From DASVTR01 sp036382855 (GTDB lineage: Bacteria; Acidobacteriota; Blastocatellia; Pyrinomonadales; Pyrinomonadaceae): a stretch of 64,000 bases of DNA. Positions within the stretch are counted from its first letter, which is position 1. Each line of letters opens with the position of its first letter. The stretch covers positions 124,001 to 188,000 of the forward strand of contig DASVPO010000013.1 in the NCBI GenBank assembly GCA_036382855.1, written 5' to 3'. Of the stretch, positions 1 through 8,096 are shown one piece after another. A model generated the notes under the pieces. The model worked only from the letters and a program-made list of their open reading frames with translations. It did not search any database and was not told where the DNA came from. A program made the position numbers and the translations under genes.

Positions 1-170
1 ATTCGGAATATGTCGCGTGGTCGCCAGTCATCAGAACGCAGCAAAAGGATGGACCATATTGGGTGGTGAAGCTAAGGTTGCGGGCCAAGAATGCCTTTGG
101 GGCGAAAATTCTCAAGGATGCTATTTTTTTCATTCGTCACAATCAGGTGATCAAAGTCGAAGGTTTATAA
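1..170 (+). CDS. C-terminal end of an unidentified protein (cut by window edge)
   Basis: A reading frame enters from the left edge (first full codon at base 3) and stops with TAA at 168-170, giving about 55 residues ending in IKVEGL. It has an ordinary mix of charged and aromatic residues, no membrane segment and no motif I recognise. It converges on the TPR-CHAT gene, whose stop codon lies about 11 bases away. It is called coding because the frame is open across the whole segment and ends right at the convergent gene. Function cannot be assigned from the tail alone. Confidence 0.55.
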   Translation, partial: SEYVAWSPVIRTQQKDGPYWVVKLRLRAKNAFGAKILKDAIFFIRHNQVIKVEGL

Positions 171-181
171 TAAAGTAGGCG

Positions 182-3100
182 CTAATTCTTAGGCGTAGCA
201 CGCGTCTTGACTCTACGGTTTGCCGGTTGCGGCAGGCCCACACCCTTCAGGCTTCTCCAATCACCGACGGGAATGAAGCTGGCCCAGTAGTAAGGATGTG
301 CGGTTGGCTGACGGCGCAGCATCCGTAGTTGCACATGGCGCAGAGCCGCTGTGCGTCCCTCTCCCTTTTGCAGCCGCTTGTAATACTCGACCATCAACTC
401 GCGCGTCTCACGGTCGCTGACCTGCCACAAACTCATCAGTTCGCTCTCCGCGCCAGCCAACACCAGCGCGCGTCGCAATCCATAAACACCCTCGCCGTTT
501 CTGATTTCCCCTACGCCGGTTTCACAGGCAGAGAGCACGACAAGCTCTGTTGACCAGAGGTCAAGCCCGGCCGCTTCGAGCGCGGTCAGGACGCCGTCTT
601 CACCGGGGCCGCTCTGCTGGCTGTTCGCCCCGGCCAGAATCAGCCCAGAGCGCAAGAGCGGATTCTCGCTTTTGTTGGCCCGCGCCGGGATGCTATCGGT
701 AACGACGCTTGGGCCAACGCCTGTTTTTTTCTGCGACTCGTCAGGAAGAAAAAAGCCGTGGGTGGCGATGTGCAGAAGACGCGGCCCGGCGATACGCTTG
801 AGGGCGGCTTCGTTAGCCTGCTCACCTGTGAACACCTGCGCATCGTTCAGTATATTTCTGAGCGCCGCAGCCTCCTGCGCAGTGCCTATCAGGGGCGGCC
901 AGTTTACCTGCGATAATGCGCCGGAGCGTCTCCCCGCCGTGCTCTCTGCTGAGAGAGCCGACGCGCCGTTCTTCTTCACAGAGAAGCCGTAGGCCGGATT
1001 TGCAAACACCAGCGGCGGCTGCCTGCTTTGCTCGTTTTGAGCCTGCGGTCCAATCTTCAACAGGTCGCGCCCGCTCGTCAGGTAATTAATAGAGTAGGAT
1101 TCGACCAGATAACGACCAGTCTCGTCAACGAGCGCGGCGAAGGGAATAAGGTTCAGAGTCCCGTCAGGCGAGAGCAACAGTTCATGCGAGTTTTTGAGCA
1201 GCCGACGCACAGGAGCCATCACCTGCTGGTCGAGCATGCGAGCGGCCTGTTTGACGTTAGCACTATCAGGGTCTGCGAGCGCCGCGCCTAACTTCGCAAC
1301 GCTCTGATTAATAGAAGCGGCCTCGCCCAAATCAACGAAGGCCGGGTCTCCCTCGCGCCAGAGTACATAAGCTGCATAGCGCTCCGGCCCAAAACGCGCG
1401 TTCAAATCTTTAGCCTTTGAATCGAAGGGCTGGTAGAGGACAAACTCTATGAGCGCCGCGCCGCTAGGGATTGACTGCTGTACGCGTTCAAGCGTCACGG
1501 GCTGCGCCTGCGCTCTGAACATCGCGCTGCGCGCGCTGACCTGCGCTTCCAGTTCTTCGACTTCCGCCGTCAGTTGCTCCAACTGCGCGCGGTGTTTCTG
1601 AGGATTGATTCCACCCGGTCCATCGAGAACGCGCATGGCAAGTCTCGTCCGAACCATCGAGAGACGGTCGAGCAGGTCTCTGTCCTGCCGGTTGAAGCGA
1701 CGGCGGAGCGCTCCGATTTGGTCTGTTATGGCATCAAGCGCGCGGCCTTTGCGACGGAGGATGGTTGTCAGCGCAAGGCGGGCCGCTTCCCTGTTGCCGG
1801 AAGCCCGCTTGAGATGAAGCGAGATGGTGCTATTGGTTTCGCTGGCGAGCGTCGCCAGGTAGAGGCGCTTCTGATTTTCCGAGCCGGTTGTGAGAACGAG
1901 CGCCAGATTGTGTTCGCGAATCTCGTTGCTGCGGACGAGATAACTGACGGCTTGAGCAATCTCGCCTTTGCTCTCAGAAAGAGTTGAGAGGTTGCTCAAA
2001 GAACTCGCAACGTCTGGATGTTCAGCGCCGAGCGCCTTCTCGCGGATGGCTAAGGCTTGGAGCAGAAGCTCCTGCGCCTGCGCGTAATCATTTTCATCCT
2101 GGGCCAACACTCCCAGATTGTTCAGGCACAACGCAACGTCAGGATGCTCCGGGCCGAAAACGTTGCGATAGATGACGAGCGCACGGTTGAACATCTCTCT
2201 GGCCTGCGCATAATCGCCTTTAGCTCTGTAGAAACTGGCAAGTCCGTTTAAGGAAGCCGCAGTATCAGGATGCAACGCGCCGAGAATTTTCTCGCGAATC
2301 GCGAGAGCACGGCGCAGATATTTTTCAGCGCCCGCGAGATTACCCTTGTCCATCTCAAGGCCGGCCACGTTGTTCAGCATGGCGGCGACCTCCGGGTGCT
2401 CTTTGCCGTGTATGGCTTCGACAATCGAGAGCGCACGCAGCAACAGAGGCTCCGCGCTCACGTAGTCTCCCTTATCCTGATAGAGCGAGGCGAGATTGCT
2501 GAGCGAGACGGCAACATCCGGGTGCGCGCTGCCGAGACTCTTTTCGCGTAGAGCCAACGCCTGCCGCAGCAGAGGCTCTGCACGCACATAATCTCCCTTC
2601 GCCAGATACAACGAAGCTAGATTATTAAGCGACAGCGCTACGTCCTGATGCTCCTCCCCGAAAACCTTACGACGTAGTTCAAGCGCCTGCACATATTTCT
2701 CTTCGGCCTGCTCATACTTGCCTTCGTCCTGATAAATGGCGGCAAGATTGCTGAGCGCCAGAGCAAAATCGGCGTTGTCCGCTCCCTTCGCCTTCTCGAC
2801 AATTGCCAGCGCTCGCTCAAGCAGTTCTTCCGCCTGCCGCACGTTGCCTATCCGCTGATAAAGCACTGCCACGCTATTGAGCGACTTGGCGAAGAGCAGG
2901 TTGTTTGGGCCAAGAAAGTCCTCGCGAATCTTCATCGCGCGCAGGACCAGAGGCTCTACGCGCGCGTAGTCGCCCATCGCCAGATACAATGCTGCGAGTT
3001 GATTCAAAGAGGAGGCGACGACGATGTTATCCGGCCCCAAAGCTTTCTCACGTATTTCGAGGGCGCGTTCGGCCAGACCGAGCGCTTCCGCATATTTCCC

Positions 3101-3280
3101 CTGCTGGAAAAGCTCGAACACCTGCTGGTGCATCATGGTCGCCTGGGCCAAAGGGGCCTGCGGCGATTCGGCAGGCGACTGTGCACGAACAGCATCCTGC
3201 GCTCCGCACAGCAGCATCAGCAGCGAGACTGAGAAGAGGGTGAGACAACCAAGAACGGATGAGGACGCGCGAGACTTCAT
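182..3280 (-). CDS. Secreted TPR-repeat protein with C-terminal CHAT (caspase-like) domain
   Basis: The 1032-residue product starts with a signal peptide (about residues 1-34, hydrophobic core LTLFSVSLLMLLCG). Residues about 45-470 form roughly ten 42-residue kinesin-light-chain-type TPRs (recurring AL.IREK.LG..HPDVA.SL.NLA..Y..KGDY). A helical linker follows, and from about 720 a CHAT domain with the expected catalytic pair: His841 in HIATHGFF and Cys919 in LSACETG. CHAT domains are relatives of caspases and separins; TPR-CHAT fusions are known protease or effector proteins, though most secreted bacterial ones have no known substrate. The start lies 17 bp downstream of the LolA-like gene, so the two are probably co-transcribed. 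Activation by ligand binding to the TPRs is inference. Confidence 0.9.
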   Translation of the reverse strand: MKSRASSSVLGCLTLFSVSLLMLLCGAQDAVRAQSPAESPQAPLAQATMMHQQVFELFQQGKYAEALGLAERALEIREKALGPDNIVVASSLNQLAALYLAMGDYARVEPLVLRAMKIREDFLGPNNLLFAKSLNSVAVLYQRIGNVRQAEELLERALAIVEKAKGADNADFALALSNLAAIYQDEGKYEQAEEKYVQALELRRKVFGEEHQDVALSLNNLASLYLAKGDYVRAEPLLRQALALREKSLGSAHPDVAVSLSNLASLYQDKGDYVSAEPLLLRALSIVEAIHGKEHPEVAAMLNNVAGLEMDKGNLAGAEKYLRRALAIREKILGALHPDTAASLNGLASFYRAKGDYAQAREMFNRALVIYRNVFGPEHPDVALCLNNLGVLAQDENDYAQAQELLLQALAIREKALGAEHPDVASSLSNLSTLSESKGEIAQAVSYLVRSNEIREHNLALVLTTGSENQKRLYLATLASETNSTISLHLKRASGNREAARLALTTILRRKGRALDAITDQIGALRRRFNRQDRDLLDRLSMVRTRLAMRVLDGPGGINPQKHRAQLEQLTAEVEELEAQVSARSAMFRAQAQPVTLERVQQSIPSGAALIEFVLYQPFDSKAKDLNARFGPERYAAYVLWREGDPAFVDLGEAASINQSVAKLGAALADPDSANVKQAARMLDQQVMAPVRRLLKNSHELLLSPDGTLNLIPFAALVDETGRYLVESYSINYLTSGRDLLKIGPQAQNEQSRQPPLVFANPAYGFSVKKNGASALSAESTAGRRSGALSQVNWPPLIGTAQEAAALRNILNDAQVFTGEQANEAALKRIAGPRLLHIATHGFFLPDESQKKTGVGPSVVTDSIPARANKSENPLLRSGLILAGANSQQSGPGEDGVLTALEAAGLDLWSTELVVLSACETGVGEIRNGEGVYGLRRALVLAGAESELMSLWQVSDRETRELMVEYYKRLQKGEGRTAALRHVQLRMLRRQPTAHPYYWASFIPVGDWRSLKGVGLPQPANRRVKTRATPKN

Positions 3281-3297
3281 AGCTCAACTTAAAAGGC

Positions 3298-4071
3298 TCA
3301 ACGAATCGGCTTGCTAAACTTCGCGTCGTCTATCGCGACGTTGTGCTTAACGCTATCGAGTTTGATGATGACACCGAAATCCGTTGCCGTCTGACGCAGA
3401 AGGAAGGGAATCTTCACGCCGTCAACCTCCCTGTAATCTTCATAGAAGACTGAGAAAGGCGACTTGCCTTGCGGGCCTTCTCGAACGACATCGGCGCGCA
3501 CGAGCAGTCCCGTCTGAACATCGAAGTAAAGCTGCTCAGGGCTGTGTACGGCCGGAGTGGCGAGGATAACGTAGGCGTCGCGGCCGCCAACCTTTTCTGT
3601 TCCCTTCAATTCCATCTTGGGATACAGCTCTTTCATCTTGATGTCTTTATAAAACTCGGCGTCGAATTTAGCCTGTGCAAGCTCAACGCCGCTCCTGTCG
3701 CGTAGTCCGTTGGCGGGGTCTTGCGCCCAACTGACATTGCCGTCGTATCCCTCAAGAAAATCTCCGAGTCCCGGCACTCTCGTGAAGATGGCAAGCTTAT
3801 TTGGAGCTTTATTGTACGACTCGACCACACCTTTCAGCGGCGTGTCAACAATCTGAAAAGTGCCTCTGGTCTCGCGAGTTTTCAGTTTTTCGATGGCCGC
3901 ACGACCGCCAAGCGCCTTTACATAACGTTCAAGAATTTGGTCAACCGTCGGGCCGGCGGCGGGCGGCGGTGTTGCAGCTTTGGCCTCCGAAGGCTTTGGC
4001 TGTGGCTGCTGGCCGAAAGTCGTGCTGGCGATGATTAACGTGAAGAGAGAAAGGATGATGATTCGTTTCAT
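3298..4071 (-). CDS. LolA-like outer-membrane lipoprotein-sorting family protein, periplasmic
   Basis: The 257-residue product has a signal peptide (MKRIIILSLFTLIIA..FG, cleavage near residue 20), then a Pro/Ala-rich linker (about 21-42). The rest resembles the LolA/LolB-like fold: an early segment VDQILERYVKALGG, the pattern YNKAPNKLAIF, and a late block beginning YREVDGVKIPF that is usual in 'outer membrane lipoprotein-sorting' paralogues of Acidobacteriota and Bacteroidota. These paralogues are thought to bind a lipid or lipidated protein; a true LolA role is not shown. A purine-rich GGAAAGA lies about 10 bases before the ATG. It is the first gene of a probable two-gene unit with the TPR-CHAT gene. 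Confidence 0.7.
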   Translation of the reverse strand: MKRIIILSLFTLIIASTTFGQQPQPKPSEAKAATPPPAAGPTVDQILERYVKALGGRAAIEKLKTRETRGTFQIVDTPLKGVVESYNKAPNKLAIFTRVPGLGDFLEGYDGNVSWAQDPANGLRDRSGVELAQAKFDAEFYKDIKMKELYPKMELKGTEKVGGRDAYVILATPAVHSPEQLYFDVQTGLLVRADVVREGPQGKSPFSVFYEDYREVDGVKIPFLLRQTATDFGVIIKLDSVKHNVAIDDAKFSKPIR

Positions 4072-4424
4072 GTGCTTTATTCTTTCCGATGAGAGATTTG
4101 CTGCGAATCTATTTTGAACGCGCTGCCGGCAACAGCGGACGAGAACAGCGGCGACGACTTTGACCAGGATTCTCCCTGTAAGACACTCTCACTGTCAAGA
4201 TTAATTCAGCTACCGAGAATGCCGGAGACTTGATTCCCTGTTCGCTTTAGTCAGAAATCTTTTACGCTCTTATAACCTACGAGCAACATCCTTTATGGTT
4301 TGAATATCGCTCACACCTCTTCTCTTGACACTCTCAAAGTGTGCATGTTAGCGTCGCGTGCCTTTCAACAAACACAAAATAACGGGCAGCTTTTGAACCG
4401 CTGTCGCACAGAAGGAGCTTTAAG
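4072..4424. other. Divergent intergenic region (353 bp)
   Basis: No gene is visible between the LolA-like gene (minus) and the dodecin gene (plus). TTGACA at 4325-4330 is a -35-like hexamer pointing toward the dodecin gene, but no good -10 follows at 16-18 bp. It overlaps a small inverted repeat (ACACT-CTCAA-AGTGT). A clear Shine-Dalgarno AAGGAG stands 8 bases before the dodecin ATG. Confidence 0.4.
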
Positions 4425-4712
4425 ATGGGCCAGAATGTCTTTAAGGGAGTCGAGATTGTCGGCACTTCAAACGAGAGTTTCAGCCACGCCATAGAGGTTG
4501 CGGTCGAGCGTGCGCGGCAGACGTTGCGTAATCTCTCTTGGTTTGTCGTCACAGAGCAGCGCGGCGGATTGCAGCAGGGACGGCTCGAATATCAGGTGAC
4601 GCTGCGCGTATATTTCAGGCTCGAAGCAGGCGAAAGTCCTGAAGAGGATGCCGTGGAAGATTTGCGCAACGCTCTCGACGGCGGGAAGAAAACGAGACGC
4701 AAGCGGCGCTGA
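4425..4712 (+). CDS. Dodecin family flavin-binding protein
   Basis: The 95-residue product carries the dodecin signature: VEIVGTSNESFSHAIE at residues about 9-24, then ERARQTLRNLSWF, then a Q..LEYQVTLRVYFRLE strand. Dodecins are small dodecameric proteins of the cytoplasm that store or buffer flavins. Usual length is 65-70 residues; this one has an extra acidic then strongly basic C-terminal tail (GGKKTRRKRR), which might bind nucleic acid or another polyanion (inference). AAGGAG sits just before the ATG. It is followed by a 223-bp gap and efp, so may be its own unit. Confidence 0.85.
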   Translation: MGQNVFKGVEIVGTSNESFSHAIEVAVERARQTLRNLSWFVVTEQRGGLQQGRLEYQVTLRVYFRLEAGESPEEDAVEDLRNALDGGKKTRRKRR

Positions 4713-4935
4713 CTTGAGAGCGCTGCTCCTTCGCTTCGCACGAGAAAGTTTAGATGACGAACTTTCGACTGCAAGCGTCGGCCACGCGCTAAAGACGCTA
4801 ACGGCTCTGGACAAAGCGCCACGCCGCTCGTTAGACTACCCGGTTTGCTGGTGAGCTGCTGATTCATCCTTTTGTGTCAGGCTTCAAACTCCCCGGCCAA
4901 TCAATTTATTTCAGACGGAGATTCAATTTTTCATC

Positions 4936-5499
4936 ATGGCAATTCCGGCAACACAGCTTCGGCGCGGCATGGTCATCGTTTTTGAAGGACAACCCTGCAA
5001 GGTTGTTGATTTCCGACATCACACGCCCGGCAATTTGCGCGCGATGGTGCAGACCAAGCTGCGCAATATCCGCAACGGCTCGTCCTTCGAGCATCGCTTT
5101 CGCTCGGCGGACACGGTCGAGCGCGCCATGCTCGAACAGCACGAGATGGAGTATCTCTACTCCGACGGCTCGCAGCATCACTTTATGAACACCGAGAACT
5201 ACGAGCAGATTGGACTCGGCGAAGACGACCTCGGCGATGCGGCTCAATGGTTAGTGCCGGGGCTGAAAATTCAGGTGGAGTTTTACGAGGGCGCGCCAAT
5301 CGGCATTGATTTGCCGCCATCTATGGAGCTGGTTGTGACCAGCACCGAGCCGACGCTCAAGGGAGCGACCGTCTCCAACGTCAACAAGCCCGCGACGCTC
5401 GAAAACGGCGTCACGATTACAGTCCCGCCCTTCGTCAACGAAGGCGACCGCATTCGCGTTGACCCCACCGAAGGGCGCTACATAGAGCGCGCGAAATAA
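4936..5499 (+). CDS. efp: Translation elongation factor P
   Basis: The 187-residue product has normal EF-P length, with a KOW-like N-terminal domain (RRGMVIVFEGQPCKVVDF) and two OB domains ending with the EF-P signature region (EGDRIRVDPTEGRYIERA). EF-P binds between the P and E sites and relieves ribosome stalling at polyproline. The tip loop, where the modified Lys (lysylation) or Arg (rhamnosylation) sits in model species, reads HHTPGNLRAM here: the aligned position is Asn33, followed by Leu and Arg. Neither EpmA nor EarP is in the window. It is followed by waaA after an 80-bp gap filled with an inverted repeat. Confidence 0.95.
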   Translation: MAIPATQLRRGMVIVFEGQPCKVVDFRHHTPGNLRAMVQTKLRNIRNGSSFEHRFRSADTVERAMLEQHEMEYLYSDGSQHHFMNTENYEQIGLGEDDLGDAAQWLVPGLKIQVEFYEGAPIGIDLPPSMELVVTSTEPTLKGATVSNVNKPATLENGVTITVPPFVNEGDRIRVDPTEGRYIERAK

Positions 5500-5504
5500 C
5501 GAAT

Positions 5505-5578
5505 CAGTGATGAGCAATGAGTGATGAGTGATGAGTAGTCGGCTTTAACTCATCACTCATCACTCATTACTCATTACT
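5505..5578. repeat. Heptamer inverted repeat, ATGAGTG family, copy 1
   Basis: Left arm 5505-5537 is made of AGTGATG/AGTAATG-type heptamers; right arm 5547-5578 is its near-perfect reverse complement, with a loop of about 9 nt. It fills the efp-waaA gap and ends one base before the waaA ATG (5580), so waaA has no ordinary Shine-Dalgarno. The RNA could form a stem of about 30 bp. Confidence 0.9.
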
Positions 5579-5579
5579 T

Positions 5580-6950
5580 ATGTATTTTCTCTACAGCATC
5601 CTTTACACCCTCGGCATCATCGTGCTGCTGCCGCGATTCGCTTACGACGCGCTGCGGCACGGGAAATATGTGACGGGTTTTGGCGAGCGGCTGGGCCAAT
5701 TGCCGCCCGTGCAAGCGAAGGGTCGCCCTGTTGTCTGGCTGCATTGTGTGTCTGTGGGCGAGACGCAGGCTGCGCGCCCCGTAGCGCAAGCGCTGCTCGA
5801 AAAGTATCCGGCTCATGCGTTGGTCGTCTCGACAACGACCGTGACGGGCCAGCGCGTCGCGCGTGAAGTCTTCCGCGAGGAAGCGGCTGCCGTCTTCTAC
5901 TTTCCCTTCGATTGGGCGTGGACGGTGCGCCGCGCGCTGAGGCAAGTCCATCCTGATATAGTTCTGATTATGGAGACGGAGTTGTGGCCGCGATTCCTGC
6001 GCGAGTGCAACAAGAGAGATATCCCCGTCGCCGTTATTAACGGGCGACTCTCCGAACGCTCGTCTCGTCGCTACAAGATTATTCGTGGCTTCATCAGGCG
6101 CGTCGTCAATTGTCTGTCTCTGGCGTTGATGCAGTCGGAGGCTGACGCTGAACGTCTTCGTGCTCTGGGCCTTGCGTCCGAGCGCGTGCTCGTTTCCGGC
6201 AACGTCAAGTTCGATGGCGGAGCGGACGCGAGCGGGCACGCTTTGACGAACGAACTGCGCGATCGCTTTCGCTTTAACGATGAGCAGCCTTTAATCGTCG
6301 CCGCCAGCACACACTCGCCGGAAGAGCGCATCGTCGTTGATGCTTTCAGGAAACTACGCTCAGATTCTTCTACACGCGCGGCGAGGCTCCTGATTGCGCC
6401 GCGTCATCCTGAACGTTTCAATGAAGTAGCTTCTCTGTTGAATGCGTCCGGCTTTAAGTGGGCGCGTCGTTCAAATGGTGCAAGCTCTACGGATGCTGCG
6501 TGCGACCTTATCCTGTTGGACACAATCGGAGAGTTGCGCGCGGTCTATCCGCTCGCGACGCTGGTTTTCGTCGGCGGCAGCATAGCGCCCGTCGGCGGGC
6601 ACAACATCCTTGAGCCTGCCGCCGCCGGAGCGTGTATTATCACAGGCCCGCACACCTTTAATTTCACTGCTGTCATGCAAGCTTTTCTGCTTGCGCAGGC
6701 GCTCGTGCAGCTTCCGGCGCTGCCCGAAGCGGAAGCGGCGGCTGAGATGGCGAAGGTTTGCGCGGAGTTGTTAACCGACGAACAGACGAGACAAAGGCTG
6801 GCTGAAAACGCAGGGACGGCGCTCGAACAGAATCGCGGCGCGACCGAACGCACTATCAACATGCTTGCTCCGCTGCTCAACATTGCTACCAACCAATCCC
6901 TGACGAACCCTGCGCAAAGCTCCACAGCCAGAAGCGCGCTTTCTTCCTGA
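5580..6950 (+). CDS. waaA: 3-deoxy-D-manno-octulosonic acid (Kdo) transferase
   Basis: The 456-residue product is a GT-B glycosyltransferase that moves Kdo from CMP-Kdo to lipid IVA at the inner membrane. The N-terminal hydrophobic anchor (about residues 1-20) is followed by GERLGQLP and VWLHCVSVGETQAA, typical of the family, then METELWPRFLREC, and in the C-terminal half the conserved GGSIAPVGGHNILEPAA block. Its length is close to the usual 420-440. lpxK follows after 26 bp. The start codon abuts a heptamer inverted repeat rather than a Shine-Dalgarno, so initiation may depend on the upstream hairpin or on coupling to efp. Confidence 0.95.
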   Translation: MYFLYSILYTLGIIVLLPRFAYDALRHGKYVTGFGERLGQLPPVQAKGRPVVWLHCVSVGETQAARPVAQALLEKYPAHALVVSTTTVTGQRVAREVFREEAAAVFYFPFDWAWTVRRALRQVHPDIVLIMETELWPRFLRECNKRDIPVAVINGRLSERSSRRYKIIRGFIRRVVNCLSLALMQSEADAERLRALGLASERVLVSGNVKFDGGADASGHALTNELRDRFRFNDEQPLIVAASTHSPEERIVVDAFRKLRSDSSTRAARLLIAPRHPERFNEVASLLNASGFKWARRSNGASSTDAACDLILLDTIGELRAVYPLATLVFVGGSIAPVGGHNILEPAAAGACIITGPHTFNFTAVMQAFLLAQALVQLPALPEAEAAAEMAKVCAELLTDEQTRQRLAENAGTALEQNRGATERTINMLAPLLNIATNQSLTNPAQSSTARSALSS

Positions 6951-6976
6951 CGCAAGCTCTGAGCTATTCTGAACCG

Positions 6977-8071
6977 ATGGCTTCTACTCCGGGAATCATC
7001 CTTGGCCCGCTCGGCGCACTTTACGGAATAGCGACGCACGCTCGCCGCCTTCTTTATCGGAAGGGCGCGCTGCGGGTTCACACGTTGGGTGCGCCCGTCA
7101 TCAGTGTAGGCAATATCACGACGGGCGGAACTGGCAAGACGCCTCTGGTTGAGTGGCTCGCACGCATGCTTGCCGTCGAGCATCGCCGCCCGTGCATACT
7201 GACGCGCGGCTATGGAAGAACGGATGAGAACGTGCGCGTGCTGGTTTCGGATGGCGAGAAGGTTCTGGCTGATGTGTTAGAGGCAGGCGACGAGCCGCGA
7301 CTGCTGGCAGAGAGACTGCGAGGCATGGCCGCAGTCGTCAGCGATGCAGACCGCGTTGCGGCGGCAAGCTGGGCGCTTGAGAATCTGCACGCAGACCTGT
7401 TTATCCTTGACGATGGCTTTCAACATCTGCGCGTTGCGCGCAACCTGAATATAGTTGCGGTGGACGCGACGAATCCCTGGGGCGGCGGACACCTGTTGCC
7501 CTACGGGCGACTGCGCGAGCCTGTGCGCGAGTTGGCGCGTGCGGATTGTTGTGTCATCACACGCGCACGGCAGGCGGCGGATCTTGATGCGCTTCGCGAA
7601 GAGGTCAAACGCCAGAGCCGCGGGCGTCCCGTTTTTATCTCACACACGCGGACAATCGGATTGCGGGCGGCAGCGTTAGCGCCAACCGATGATGCAGGTG
7701 GAACAAGCCACGGTTCGCTGCTGCCGGTAAGCGAAGCGCCGGAGCAGGTTGCAGCATTCTGCGCAATCGGAAATCCGCGCGCCTTTTTCTCTCAACTGCA
7801 AAGCGATGGATTTACTCTCAACTACACGCGCGCCTTTTCAGACCATCATGTTTATACTCAGCGCGACATCGAAGCTTTAGAGCATGAGGCGCAGGCACAA
7901 GGTGCAGAAGCGCTGCTGACGACGGCGAAAGACGCTGTTAAGCTACGCGCGCTCAGATTTCAACTTCCCTGCTACGTTGTTGAAATTGAGTTGGAATTTG
8001 ACGACGAGGCAGCTTTCCGTCGAATGGTCTTGCAGGCGATTGAAGATACACAGCCGCAGAAGGACGCCTGA
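6977..8071 (+). CDS. lpxK: Tetraacyldisaccharide 4'-kinase
   Basis: The 364-residue product phosphorylates the 4' position of the lipid A precursor at the cytoplasmic face of the inner membrane. The Walker A segment VGNITTGGTGKTPLVEWLA (about residues 44-59) and the later LDDGFQHLRVARN and PYGRLREP blocks are diagnostic of LpxK. The N-terminal membrane-associated segment (PGIILGPLGALYGIAT) is present. Together with waaA it shows that the organism makes lipid A-Kdo. The gene ends 25 bp from the convergent kinase gene; I see no terminator in the gap. Confidence 0.95.
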   Translation: MASTPGIILGPLGALYGIATHARRLLYRKGALRVHTLGAPVISVGNITTGGTGKTPLVEWLARMLAVEHRRPCILTRGYGRTDENVRVLVSDGEKVLADVLEAGDEPRLLAERLRGMAAVVSDADRVAAASWALENLHADLFILDDGFQHLRVARNLNIVAVDATNPWGGGHLLPYGRLREPVRELARADCCVITRARQAADLDALREEVKRQSRGRPVFISHTRTIGLRAAALAPTDDAGGTSHGSLLPVSEAPEQVAAFCAIGNPRAFFSQLQSDGFTLNYTRAFSDHHVYTQRDIEALEHEAQAQGAEALLTTAKDAVKLRALRFQLPCYVVEIELEFDDEAAFRRMVLQAIEDTQPQKDA

Positions 8072-8096
8072 CTGTAGCGCCTCTGTCAAACTCAGG

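Noticed and set aside
5505..5578. Repeat array as a CRISPR
   Set aside because: Units are 7 bases, contiguous and arranged as an inverted repeat, with no spacers and no cas gene in the window.
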